Notes under the pieces: generated by a model
The model's input: only the letters and a program-made list of their open reading frames with translations
Told to the model about the DNA's origin: nothing
Database searches by the model: none
Assembly (NCBI RefSeq): GCF_000226115.1
Contig: NC_016457.1
Location: 7,316,001 to 7,380,000, forward strand
Length of the DNA stretch: 64,000 nt
Origin: Thermothielavioides terrestris NRRL 8126
Lineage: Eukaryota; Ascomycota; Sordariomycetes; Sordariales; Chaetomiaceae
Direction of reading: 5' to 3'
Position numbers and translations under genes: made by a program
Shown here: positions 49,047 through 60,468 of the stretch, piece by piece
Layout: each line of letters starts with the position of its first letter
How positions within the stretch are numbered: position 1 is the first letter of the stretch

Positions 49047-51495
49047 ATGGACGACGCCGTTCCTACCTCCACACTGGGGGAGGGACTCGCGACCGGCGCC
49101 CCGCAAAATGCCCTCCTCGACTTCTTCTTCCCCGGCTTCTCCATGGTCTCCAGCGCCGTCAGCAAGTACCTGCACATCGACCTGAACCTGTACATCCCGC
49201 TGGTCCTGCTTTTCGGCGGCCTGACCTTCGCGTGGCGCTACTTCAGCGAGTACTTCTCGGGCCTGGTCGAGAGCCATCTCATGTCGGCCGTCGACATCCG
49301 GCCCGACGACGAAATCTACAACATGCTCATGGCCTGGGTGGCCAACCAACGCTTCGCGCAGAGCGCCCGCCGCTTCGTGGTCAACACCAACCTGAACTCG
49401 CGGTCGTGGTTCCTCTGGCGGTGGAACGACGACGACGCCGACTCCGAGGAGGACGACGGCCCATCGGTCGGCCGCAAGAAGAAGAAGAGGGTCCTCGCTT
49501 ATACGCCGACCTTTGGCAGCCACTGGTTCCTGTACAAGGGCCGCCTCCTCATCTTCCGGCGGCTGCAGAACCAGCAGCATTCGCCCTACCTGACCTTGTC
49601 GGAGCGCGAGGAGATCTCCATCTCGTGCTTCGGGCGCGATCCCTGGGTGCTCAAGGAGCTGCTCCATGAGGCGCGGGACTACTACGTGAAGCGCGACGAG
49701 GCCAAGACGCTCATCTACCAGGGCACGACCCGCTCGGGGAGCTGCGAGCCCCAGTGGCAGCGGTGCATGGTCCGGACGCCGCGGCCCTTGTCGACCGTCA
49801 TCCTGAACGAGCAGGTCAAGAAGGAGCTGATCGACGACGTGACCGACTACCTCAACCCGGCGACCCGCCGGTGGTACGCCAACCGCGGCATCCCCTACCG
49901 GCGCGGGTACCTGCTCTACGGCCCGCCCGGCACCGGCAAGTCCTCACTCTCTCTCGCGCTGGCCGGCTTCTTCAAGATGCGCATCTACATCGTCAGCCTG
50001 AACTCGGTCACCGCCAACGAGGAGAACCTGGCCACGCTCTTTGCCGAGTTGCCGCGTCGGTGTGTGGTCCTTCTCGAGGATATTGACGTGAGTAGCCCAC
50101 CTTCCCCCCCAAACTGCAGAACGGTCAATGTGGCTGACATTGTGCGCAGACTGCTGGCCTCACCCACACTCGCGATGGTGAGAACCAAGCCGATAATGCC
50201 GTCAACAATGACGAGGAGGCTCCCACACGTAACCGGCGCCAGCCAGGAACCAACAACAACAATAACAACAACAACCCCAACAATACGACTGGACGCCTCA
50301 GCCTTTCCGGACTGGTATGTTCAAGCTTGTCGCTCGTCATAAGCATGAAACGGTATAGCTGACGTGTTTGGGTCTAGTTGAACATCCTGGACGGTGTTGC
50401 CTCGACTGAAGGCCGCGTGCTGATCATGACGACCAACCACCTTGTAAGTTGGCACCACTATCCATTCTCACTCCCAAAAAACAACATCTGGCTGACGCAG
50501 GCCGGCAGGAAAAACTCGACAAGGCCCTGATCCGCCCCGGACGCGTGGACATGATGGTCAAGTTCGGCCGGGCCGACGCCGGGATGACGGCCGCCATCTT
50601 CCGCGCGATCTACGCCCCGCTGGAAGGCGACGACGGAATCACCGCCGGCGCCGGGTCGGCCTCCTCACCTTCGGCTTCCACCTCGCGGGCGCTCTTCCAG
50701 CTCGAGAGGAGCCTCAAGCCGGCGGCGCTGCGGAGCGCCGAGGAGGAGGGGAAGCGCGAGGCCGAGGCGGCGGAGGCGGCGCGCCGGAAGGAGGAGACCA
50801 TTGCCAGGGTGAACGCGCTGGCGGAGCAGTTCGCGGCCAAAATACCCGCGCACGAGTTCTCGCCGGCCGAGATTCAAGGGTTCCTGCTCAAGAACAAGCG
50901 GGACCCGGAAAAGGCGGTCGAGGGGGCTGAGCAGTGGGTGGTGGACACGCGGAAGGAGAAGAAGGAGAAGGAGTTGAAGGAGGCGCAGGAGAAGAGGGAG
51001 AAGGAGGAGAAGGAGAAGGAGAAGGAAGAGGAGGAGAAGAGGAAGAAGAAGGAGAAGAAGGACAAGAAGAAGGGGAAGAAGGAGTCGTCGAAGCGGAAGG
51101 CGAAGAAGAGCTCGTCCTCGAGGTCAAAGAAGAAGACCAGCAGCGACAGCGAGGTCGGGTCCGGTTCGTCGTCGTCGTCTGACGAGGCCGAGAACGAGTC
51201 CGAGTCTGAGCGCGAGAAGGAGAAGGAAACCGCCAAGAAGACAGCGATGACGACAACCACAACGAGCAAGCCCGCGGCTTCTGCCCCTGCTGCTGCCGAT
51301 GCTGATGCCGATGCCGACACCCCTGCTCAGCTGAAGGAGACGGGATCATCCGAGGTCGAGGCCAAGGCCAAGGTCGAGCCTGCCGTCACCACCCCTGCTG
51401 TCACCGTCACGATCGACATGGACAAGGCCAAGGAGGCTGCCGTTGAGGCGCAGCGGACGCCGCAGAGTGTCGATTCCGGGTACGGCACGCCGTGA
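49047..51495 (+). CDS. BCS1-like AAA ATPase, mitochondrial chaperone family
   Basis: Membrane-anchored AAA ATPase of the fungal BCS1-like group. Yeast Bcs1 translocates the Rieske protein across the inner mitochondrial membrane; this paralogue need not do so. Exons 49047-50087, 50150-50314, 50378-50443 and 50509-51495 (introns 62, 63 and 65 bp) encode 752 residues. A membrane helix (about 48-66) leads into the BCS1_N domain. The AAA core has Walker A GPPGTGKSS, Walker B RCVVLLEDID, sensor-1 LIMTTNH and the arginine-finger segment ALIRPGRVDMMV. Between Walker B and sensor 1 lies a 55-codon exon encoding a poly-Asn disordered insert, with phase-0 introns on both sides. The C-terminal 200 residues are a Lys/Glu-rich charged helix-like stretch and then Ser/Thr/Ala-rich. 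The charged tail is absent from classic Bcs1, which argues for a divergent paralogue. Confidence 0.9.
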
Positions 51496-53381
51496 AGGGA
51501 GGGCGCCAACCGGGGGGATGGTTTCGACTAGCGTTCGGCTGCCCCTGGATATCGGATCATGGTTTCGTACGTTAGCGGATAACGATTGGGTTGAGGCTGT
51601 GTTAACGTTTGTTCATCCTACTTGCGGGATAATGTTGCATCGGGCGGCGTTTAGGACCGGATGGGAGTTGGCTTTGTAAACAGCATTCTCCGCTCGTTGT
51701 GGTAATTTCGAAGTAGAGGTTCCAGGTTACCCAGGTAAATATCAAGAACAACCGCTCTGCAAAGATCAGTCTACCTGACCACAGTATCTCTTTGAGGAGT
51801 GACTACTTAGCACCCAGCATGCGAAAGTGTCAATGCGACAGCTCCAAAGCTGTCAAGTCGTGGTCATGGTGGATGAAAACTTGATGCTGAGCATATCTCA
51901 TCATGATCTCGCTGCGCGAAGCCGATCAACAAGCCGCCTTGGGGTTGCTGATGAATCGGCGATTGCCCTGATTGGCGAGCCGGCACCCCAACAAGGCAGG
52001 TCCGGTTCGTCATCCACTAAGAGAAGCTGCTCAGCCACGCCAACGCAACGACGTCTCAACAGCAGCCGTTCCTGCAGCAAGTGTTACCCGCCGACGAATG
52101 AAATTGCAGGGCACCGCCCTTGGTGGGGTACAGTTCCTTTTGTGCGGATTACTGTATTGTACTCCGTACATTGAGCTCCAGGTCCCCGAGCTTGGGTCCC
52201 AAAGGGTTCTCACGTAGTGTAGCTACGAATCGTTCCATGCTGCTATCGTATTGTAAGCTAGAAGTCAAGAGTTGAGACGCTATTCCGTAGAATGGGTTGT
52301 AGGTGCTGAGTGCGCGCAGTTCTAGCAAACGTACCGACGGAAAGCCGATGTTGAAAGCCGATGTTGCCATGATTTTTGGACATTGCGTGTTTGTTGCAAG
52401 ATGGTGCGTGTAACTTCGGTACAGTACGCTACCTGAGGTACCATACAGTGCCAATGTCGAAGGCGTGCCCTGACCACATCTCACCAGTATCTTCTCCACA
52501 CCAGCACGGTTCGTCCCGTCCTACGTCCTACGCACAAGTTTGATCACCGCACACCTGGAGCTTAGGTAGATGCCAGTCAAGTCGGGCTGTGCACACTATT
52601 CTCTGCAAACTGTTGTTTTCCGTTTCGTATCAATATCCACTACAACAATTAGATCCAGGGAGATTACTTCTTGGCCGCTGAAGGGGAGCGACGTTGGCAC
52701 CCCTGCTCTGGGTAGGGACTCGCAGCTATAAATCTTGCGAGCTGGACGCCTGGATGAGCTTTTGATCGCTGGCAAGGACGGAGCACGGAGCTAGTTCTTT
52801 CGAACCTTCACCTCTGACATCTGACGCACATCTCTCATCTATTCTGCGTCCCGCCTCCTCGAGCAACCCGCGTACGTCAGGTTGATATTGTCCGGCCCCG
52901 TCCTAGACTATTGTTCCCTGCTTGGTGTGTGGCTTCCCAAAATTTTCTATTTGAGCCACCTTCCCGCACCCTACCTACCTGACCTACTCCGTTGACTTGT
53001 CTTCGCTACCTATTCTAACTCCCACTCTGCATTCGAACAAAGACGTGGGCTTCCCAAACGCTCCGTTCGAGAACCACACAGACACCAACCTCACTGTTTT
53101 GGTGGGTACGTCCTTGCTGCCGCCCAGTCTCCTATCAGAGTATCCTCATTAGACCATCTGCATGTTGGGAAAACTGGGGCCTGGGCCTGTCGAGCCCACC
53201 GCGATGGGGAAACGGCGGTGAATGGGTTAGGTTTTGAAATAACATGGGAAGACACGCTAACTGCTTAACTAAACGACCCCTCCAAAAGTCGAGGAGACCC
53301 GCCTCCTTTTCTCTCAACAACAGTTTCTCCCGCCTACAACCGCCCTCATCCTCACTTGCAAACGCCAATTGCTCGCCCGAC
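51496..53381. other. Intergenic region upstream of HMG-CoA synthase
   Basis: 1.9 kb without a supported gene. It includes an ACCTGAGGTACC element (52431-52442), a CTATAAAT box (52726-52733) and a long probable leader for the synthase gene. The minus frame 52149-52499 was considered and rejected. Confidence 0.55.
52726..52733 (+). promoter_or_regulatory. TATA-like box upstream of HMG-CoA synthase
   Basis: CTATAAAT lies about 650 bp before the start codon. If it is used, the leader is long and may contain an intron. No sterol-regulatory element is obvious to me. Confidence 0.35.
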
Positions 53382-55098
53382 ATGGCCTCCCGTCCTCAGA
53401 ACATCGGCATTAAGGCCATCGAAATCTATTTTCCCAGCCAGGTATGTGTTTGCGCTGCTCCTCGGCGCGGCAGAACGCGCCGCCGTCCGTCCCACCGACA
53501 TCGCTAACAGCAGCTGTCCGCTGCAGTATGTTGAGCAATCCGAGCTCGAGAAATTCGACGGTGTCAGCACCGGGAAGTACACAATCGGCCTTGGGCAGAC
53601 CAAGATGAGCTTCTGTGATGATCGCGAGGGTCAGTAGTGTCCTCCCCCGGGCATCGAATCTTTTTTGTTCGCTTCCGCAGCCGTCCGCTAGCTTTGGACC
53701 CCTAGTTGCTTGGGGCGGTTGGCGGGTCCGTGGCAACCAGTCGTGTGCTTCCTCCATGGTCATTCGTCAGGGGCTGATTTGGACACGGGGTGCCCCGCCG
53801 TCTCAGACATCTACTCGTTCAGCTTGACCGTGGTCTCCAAGCTCCTCAAGAAATATGACATCGACACAAACTCGATCGGCCGCCTCGAGGTCGGCACCGA
53901 GACGATCCTCGACAAGTCCAAGTCTGTCAAGTCGGTGTTGATGCAGCTTTTCGGTGACAATACCAACATCGAGGGTGTCGACACGGTGAATGCATGCTAT
54001 GGCGGCACCAACGCCGTCTTCAACGCGGTCAACTGGATCGAGTCTTCGGCGTGGGATGGCCGTGATGCGATCGTCGTTGCCGGCGACATCGCGCTCTACG
54101 CCAAGGGTAATGCCCGGCCCACGGGCGGCGCCGGCGCCGTCGCCATGCTGATTGGCCCCGACGCGCCGATCGTCTTCGAGCCTGGCCTTCGCGGCACCTA
54201 CATGCAGCACGCCTACGACTTCTACAAGCCCGACCTCACGAGCGAGTATCCTTACGTCGACGGCCACTTCTCCCTCACCTGCTACACCAAGGCGCTTGAT
54301 GCCGCCTACCGGGCCTACTGCAAGCGCGAGAGGCAGTTCGCCAACGGTGTCAACGGTGTCAACGGCCACGTGAATGGCAGCGAGAGCGCTTCCCCCAAGA
54401 CCCCGCTGGACCGCTTCGACTATCTCTCCTTCCACGCTCCGAATTGCAAGCTTGTGGCCAAGTCCTACGGCCGTCTTCTGTACCACGATTACCTCGCGGA
54501 CCCTGAGAACAAGGCCTTCGCTGAGGTTCCCGCCGAGTTCCGCGACATGGACTACGAGAAGTCCCTGCTCGACAAGACGGTCGAGAAAGTGTTCATGGGC
54601 CTCACCAAGAAACGCTTCCAGGAGCGCGTCGCCCCGGGCACCCAGGTGGCGACCAATGTCGGCAACATGTACTGTGCTAGCCTCTGGGGTGGTCTGGCCG
54701 GCTTGATCTCGAACGTCGACGATGCGACCCTGCAGGGCAAGAGGATAGCCATGTTCAGCTACGGCTCCGGTCTTGCCGCCAGCTTCTTCTCACTCCGCGT
54801 CAACGGCAGCACCGAGAAGATGCGTCAGATCCTCGATATCTCCAACAAGCTCGCCGCCCGGCGCGGGGTGCCCCCGGAGACGTACGATGCTGTAAGTTGG
54901 CGCCGCAACACACAGATCTCTTACCGCTTGCTTGGTTGGCTGTTAACAAGTTTGCTCCAGATGTGCGACCTCCGCAAGAAGGCCCACCTCCAGAAGGACT
55001 ACACCCCCCAGGGTGACGTCTCCACCATTGCCCCTGGCACCTACTACCTCGTCAAGGTCGACGATATGTTCAAGCGGGTGTACGCCATCAAGGAGTAA
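53382..55098 (+). CDS. HMGCS: Hydroxymethylglutaryl-CoA synthase
   Basis: Condenses acetyl-CoA with acetoacetyl-CoA to HMG-CoA, the step before HMG-CoA reductase in the mevalonate/ergosterol pathway; cytosolic. Exons 53382-53441, 53527-53629, 53807-54891 and 54961-55098 (introns 85, 177 and 69 bp) encode 461 residues, the normal length. The start is [20 protein letters not shown]. Catalytic residues are visible: E86 in [14 protein letters not shown]118 in [14 protein letters not shown] and H264 in [11 protein letters not shown]. The spliced join gives [20 protein letters not shown], as in other synthases. A small Asn/Gly/Val repeat ([12 protein letters not shown]) sits in a surface loop. The C-terminus ends in [13 protein letters not shown]. 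No targeting sequence is seen, which fits the sterol-pathway isoform. Confidence 0.96.
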
Positions 55099-56699
55099 AA
55101 GATGGAAAATATATCCAGTTGTCCAACGACACATGAGATGATCCAGCACTGCGTTTCTTCTTCCTTCGATTCTGAAGCTTAATAATAGAGGACACGGATG
55201 CACGCATTCTTCGGCACTCCAAAAATCGCAACTGCTTCGTCCGGCGCAACGATGGATGACACACTGGGTGCGGGTTGCATGGCAATTCTTCCTGTTAGTC
55301 TTGCCTGCTTCCATTGACTCGGCACTTTCATGGTTGAAGGAAGAGGGGTGCGTTGATTGGGTGGTGGTTGGGGCGCGGTGCTGCGGGTAGACGTCGATAT
55401 CCTGTTATTCCCCCCCCGCGCGACCGTAATGTCTTTGACACTTATTTTTTTTTTCTCCGCGCGGGGTTGGGCTCCGTCACGTTGGGTTTACCTAGACCTG
55501 TTGTTTTATATAGGTGCTGGGATGCCGCCGGCTCTAGGCCGGTGAGTCAGTGGCCTGCTCCTTGGGGCATAGAGTATAAAGAGTACGATTGGTGATATTC
55601 TTGTTGGACCTTTGTGAGGGTGAGGTGAGTTGTTTACCAGAAGTGAACTCCCGTCATTAAACGGTGGGACGTTCCCTTGCCGAAGCACCTTGAGAGTAGG
55701 GGTTCTTGGTCCTTTGCCAGGCCGAGGTATTGGACGGTTTGACTCGTACCCCCTTGGGTATCCAGATTCTGCATGCTGTGTCGCTGCTCTTGGTTCTCCT
55801 CTGAAAGGCTCGATAAGTCCTCTGCCGAGTCTCCAGCGTTATGTCCACAGCAAAACTAAGTGAACTTTCTGATTGATCGAATAGCGTAGTTGATTATCAC
55901 GTCCGTAACTTCTCCAGCTTGAACTTGTGGATCCGATCAAGCAAAGCTGCCGTGGTTTTGATTCCCTTCTAATTTTGGCCGTCTGCCCTCGATAACAGGG
56001 AATGTCATGAGCATTTCAGAGTCCTCTCCTGCCCCACGATATCACGATGGTGAAACCCTCCCCCAGCCCCTTGCTTTTTCCCTTGAGAAGGAGGGGCTGT
56101 GAGTCAACGAGTTTATCTGCAGTCAGTCGCCCGCTGCTGGCGAACACCCCGCGCCATGCATTGAGATGCGTCATCTTTTCAGGCTTGAGCTTGGAGTCAT
56201 CAGCTCTCGCAACCCTTATTCGAGTGAATTGATCTGTCGACATCCGCAGCTTTATTGGCCACTCTTTCTTTTGGGGCGTGCGGTTGGCCAATCGCTCCGG
56301 CAGTTTGGTACCGTTGTGTCGAGTTTGTTGCTGCAGAGAGCTCGGCAGCCTTGCAGCTGCTGGAAACCTTGGAATGCAGGACCCACACCCGCGCCCAGGG
56401 TTAAATGGGAAGTCATGTGCGTCGTGGCTGCCTCGCGTCGGCAGCACGTCGCGTCTCCCGCAGGGGCCACAACACGCAGTCCTGCCGTGAGCACTGAGCA
56501 GCGAGCAGCCCACTGCAGCCTGCAGACACAATCCCTGTTCCTCTCTGAGAAGCTGCCAGCTTCTTTGCATCCCATTCCTTTTTTTTTATAATAATTGCTG
56601 GCAGGCGCCCTCTTCGATGCGCATTTGTCCGCCAACAACCGCCTTTGTTAATGTAGACGCGCTTGGTGCTAGCGCGTCGTCGTGCTCTGCGTGCTCAAA
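55099..56699. other. Intergenic region upstream of RTT107-like gene
   Basis: 1.6 kb without a supported gene. It contains a GTATAAAG string near 55575 and a minimal start-stop uORF, ATGTAG, at 56651-56656 just before the RTT107-like start. Confidence 0.55.
56651..56656 (+). promoter_or_regulatory. Minimal start-stop uORF (ATG TAG)
   Basis: An ATG immediately followed by TAG, 49 nt before the start codon of the RTT107-like gene, in context TTAATGTAG. If it is in the mRNA leader it could stall initiating ribosomes. Whether it is transcribed is unknown. Confidence 0.35.
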
Positions 56700-59430
56700 A
56701 TGGCGGACCAACGGGACAAGCCAGGCCTCTTCGACTCGTGCCTGATCGCGTTCGTCCAGAGCAAGTCGTTGTCGAGCTCGGTCATCGCACAGGTACGCGC
56801 CTACGTAGGCAACCGGTCTCCAAAACGTCGCTAACGAGGGCGCAGCTCTCCCAGATTGTCCGGGACCATGGCGCCGAGGTCCTCGAGCCGGATCGCAAAG
56901 GCAGGATCCGCATTCCGCAAGCCACCCACATTGTGTCCAACACGATCGATTTCGACCAGTATGCCGAGTCGCAGGCCATGATGATTCCGGTCGTAAGATC
57001 TGAGTGGATCAAGGCGTCCATCGCCCGCAACAAGGTGGCTCAGGTCCGCCCGTTCTCGCCGGATCCGAGGATGATCTTCTCCAACGTCATCCTCACCTGT
57101 GCCGACATCCCAGATGTCGACAAGGAAGCCATTACCGGCGCGATCATGGCTCTCGGTGGGATGGAGTCCAAGGATCTGTCGCGGCAGACCACACATATCT
57201 GCGCCTTGTCGCTGGATCACCCCAAGTGCATCGAAGCCCAGAGGAAGAACCTGAAATGCAAAATCGTCCTTCCCCACTGGTAAGATGACCCCGGAGCTTT
57301 GCTACCTGGGTTGGGACTCATCGATCCGTGCTTAGGTTCGACGATTGCTTCCGGTTGGGCAAGAGGATTGATGAGGGCCCTTACCTGCTGCCAGATCCCG
57401 AGATCCTCCGCAAGGCGCCAGAAGAGATCGTCAAAGTTCCTTCGAGCCAGCAACTGGAGGGCGCCACATCGACAGTCCCGAGCGGACCGTATGAGACCCA
57501 AGGCAGCGAGAAACTGGTCGTCTTTGCCCAGAAAAAAGTCATGCTCTCCTGGGACCTTCCCATCAGTGCTATGCTACGCAAGACTCTCGCGGACAAAATC
57601 ACGAAGGGCGATGGAGAGGTTGTGGACGAGGTCGAAGCGTGTGATATGTTCATTTGCCAGTACCGCGACGGTGAGCAGTACGTCCGCGCTGCCCAGCAGG
57701 GGAAGGATGTGGGCACTTTGGCCTGGCTGTACCACTTGATGGTGTACAACGAGTGGACATCTCCCTTCCGCCGCCTCCTTCATTACCCGCAACCGCGGCA
57801 TGGCATTCCTGGTTTCAAGGATATGCGGATCACGATTTCCAATTACGGAGGCGAAGCGAGGATATACCTCGAGAATCTCATCAAGGCGGCGGGTGCCACC
57901 TTCACCAAGACCATGAAGGCCGAGAACACGCATCTGATCACAGCGCGCATGCACAGCGAGAAGTGCGAGGCGGCCAAGGACTGGAAGATCGAGATCGTCA
58001 ACCACCTCTGGATCGAGGAGAGTTACGCTGCCTGTCAAGCCCTGCCTCTCAACAACCCCAAGTATCGGCATTTCCCGCCCCGGACGAATTTAGGTGAGGT
58101 TATTGGCCAGACATTCCTGGACGAGCCCACGCTCCGAGAGATGTACTATCCGGGCGGGGAGGAAAACATGGACGAGACAGCCAAGAAGAAGAGGAGGATC
58201 AACGAACGAGCTCAGAAAAACGCGCTCAAGGTGGGCCTGGACCGAGATTTTAGAGTTATGGAGGACTCCAGCCCCGCGCCGACCAAGTCGACGACGAAAC
58301 CCCGAGCTGCGCCAGCGGCTGGGAACTTTGTGACTCCCGCCAAGGGCCGCCATGTCCGGTCTGGCAAGGAAAACGACACCCCCTCCGTCTTGTCTAGCGC
58401 CAGCCGCAGTGCCAAGGCGCAGGCGCTCTCCAAACTGCAGGACCTAGCTCCGGACATTGCGCTGTACGAAAAGGAGAAAAAACGGTCTACGAAAGACGGC
58501 CATGGCATATGGGGTGGCAAACGTGCGGCAGACCAGCTCGACAAGCAGCGTGCGGACAGAAGTTCAAGCCCGGCAAGCAAGGCAGCGGAGGACGATATCG
58601 ACGACGAGCCGGAACACAAGCGGCCGGCCAAGAGGGCGAAGGTATCCTTGCCAGAGGTCGACATGCGCATCTGCCTGACGGGGTACAAGAGATGGGTCGG
58701 GGACAAGGCGACGGAGGAGGCCGACCGGGTACGTAGCGCTTCGGACTTGGTCCTCCTCAAGCAACCACTAACACGCTTCCAGAGAAAACTTCGCTTGCTC
58801 GGCATACAGATCGTGCAGGAGAACGCGCCGTTCGACTACCTCGCGGCGCCCGGCATGATCCGGACCATGAAGTTCCTCAGGTGTCTCGCCAAAGGCCCGG
58901 ATGTGATCGACTCGTCCTTCATCACGGCTTGCATCGAAACGGGCAAGAGACCCAACATCAAGGACCACCTGCTCGTCGACAAAGCCAACGAGGCGAAGTT
59001 TGGCGTCAGCATCGAGAAGGCGGTCAGCCGGGCGCGGGCCAACCGCGGCCGGCTGCTCTGGGGAGTGCCCGTGTACTGCACCGCCGAGATCCCCAACGGG
59101 GTCGACGCCTTCAAGAACATCGCCGAGGCGAACGGGGCCATCTTCAAGGTCTACCGCGCCAGGAGCGGCACCACCATCAAGCCGACGACCGAGGAGGAGG
59201 ACGGCGGCGCCGACCCGGACCCAGTGTACCTGCTCACGGGGTCCTCGCCGGCCGAGAGGCAGCTGTGGCCGCGGTTCGAGGAAATGGCGCGCAAGGGGCA
59301 CATGGAGCCGCGGATTGTTGTGTCGGACTGGTTGCTGGACGTGGCCATGCGGCAGGAGCTGATGTTTGACCCCAAGTATCTGATGAGCAATCGGCTAGCC
59401 GAGCAGCCGAATAACCATGTTGAGAAGTAG
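56700..59430 (+). CDS. rtt107: BRCT-repeat DNA-damage scaffold, Rtt107/Brc1 type
   Basis: Nuclear scaffold that binds phosphorylated H2A at stressed replication forks and recruits SUMO/Smc5-6 and Slx4 partners. Exons 56700-56792, 56846-57279, 57336-58728 and 58783-59430 (introns 53, 56 and 54 bp) encode 855 residues. Four N-terminal BRCT repeats lie at about 8-95, 103-190, 235-330 and 335-415; the fourth starts FKDMRITISNYGGEARIYLE. A disordered Lys/Ser/Pro-rich linker (about 440-610) has a basic stretch KRPAKRAKV. The C-terminal BRCT pair starts at about 619 (MRICLTGYKRWVGDKATEEA) and about 732. Six BRCTs in a 4+2 layout is typical of Rtt107/Brc1. Intron 3 is 54 bp, frame-preserving and stop-free; removing it gives EEADRRKLRLLGIQIV, the expected BRCT continuity. 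It is convergent with VPS25, 179 bp between stops. Confidence 0.9.
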
Positions 59431-59609
59431 CCTGTTGGAGAGGTGGCTGTGCAGGTAGCCTGGCGTTGGGGGAGGGATGGGATTGCATTAGCGTTGGAGA
59501 TTCTTCGCCGTTTTCGAGTCCTGTTTCGGCTACGCTTCAAGACTAGGAAGCTCGTTCACTCCAGCCACCGCTTCTCCTGCCTGTCCCGCAAGCGCGCTGT
59601 CGGTATTAA

Positions 59610-60468
59610 TCAGAAGAACTTAACACCCCGTGAATCCTCCTGCCCGAACACCTGCGCCTTGCCGCGCTTGACGAGCACGTTGAGCGCCTTGAGCAGCAAC
59701 TCCTGATCCAGCCCATGGAATTCTGTTCCCCCAAATCAGTCCGTCGAGTCAGCAAATCTCCCTCTCTCCGTGTGTGAACTCCCTCCCGATGACGATGACG
59801 ATGAGGTGATGGTTCAACTTACCCTCCCCCCTGGTCCCGTCCCCCTCGACGAGCTCGTACAGCGTCAGCACGCTGCCCCGCTGCCCCGTGGCATCCACCC
59901 ACCCCTCCACCAGCGCTGCCCACTCCTCCGGCGTCCGCCAGTAGATCCACGCTACGTCTCCTTCCCCGCCGCCACCACCACCACCACCCGCCCCGTCGAA
60001 GCCCCCACCACTACCATTGCTGCTGCTGCTGCCGCCGCCGGCCACGTACTCGGCGCGGCCGTCCCGCCGCAGGAAGTCGATCACCTCGCGGATGTCGGCC
60101 AGGCTCAGCCGGCGGTTGATCCGCCTGTTGTAAAACAGCTCGGACGTGTCGAGGGACGGGTTGGTCGTCGAGCCGGTTCCGGGTCCGGTTCCGGTTCCGG
60201 GTCCCGGGCCGGGCGCTGCTGTCTCGGTTCCTGCGGCCGTGGCGGTGCTGCTGCTGCTGGTGCTGCTGCCGGAGAGCGACAGCTTGAAGATGCGGTGGTG
60301 GCGGCAGTAGGCGAGCACCAGGGTTGACCACTTGACTAGCTGGGCGTGGTGGGTTGTGAGGTTGGTCTGGCGGGTGAAGAAGGGCGGGAAGGAGTATTCT
60401 GGGGGGAACTGGAAGGGGGGGGTTGTATTTGGGGAGGGTGAGGTGGTTGGCGGCGGCGGGGTGGACAT
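59610..60468 (-). CDS. vps25: ESCRT-II subunit Vps25
   Basis: Winged-helix subunit of ESCRT-II, linking to ESCRT-III in multivesicular-body sorting. Exons 60468-59823 and 59722-59610 (100-bp intron) give 252 residues, longer than the usual 180-200. The N-terminal winged helix has the PPF-type motif SFPPFFTRQTNLTTHHAQLV and WSTLVLAYCRHHRIFKLSLS. After a Ser/Thr/Gly/Pro insert (about 66-104) comes ELFYNRRINRRLSLADIREV. A Gly/Ser-rich insert (about 143-170) precedes VAWIYWRTPEEWAALVEGWV. The C-terminal winged helix ends GLDQELLLKALNVLVKRGKA and DSRGVKFF, as in other Vps25 proteins. Both inserts are in frame between conserved elements. The start is the first ATG of the frame. Confidence 0.93.

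Noticed and set aside
52149..52499. 116-codon minus frame upstream of HMG-CoA synthase
   Set aside because: It looks somewhat protein-like, but I find no family, no promoter and no second exon; evidence is too weak.
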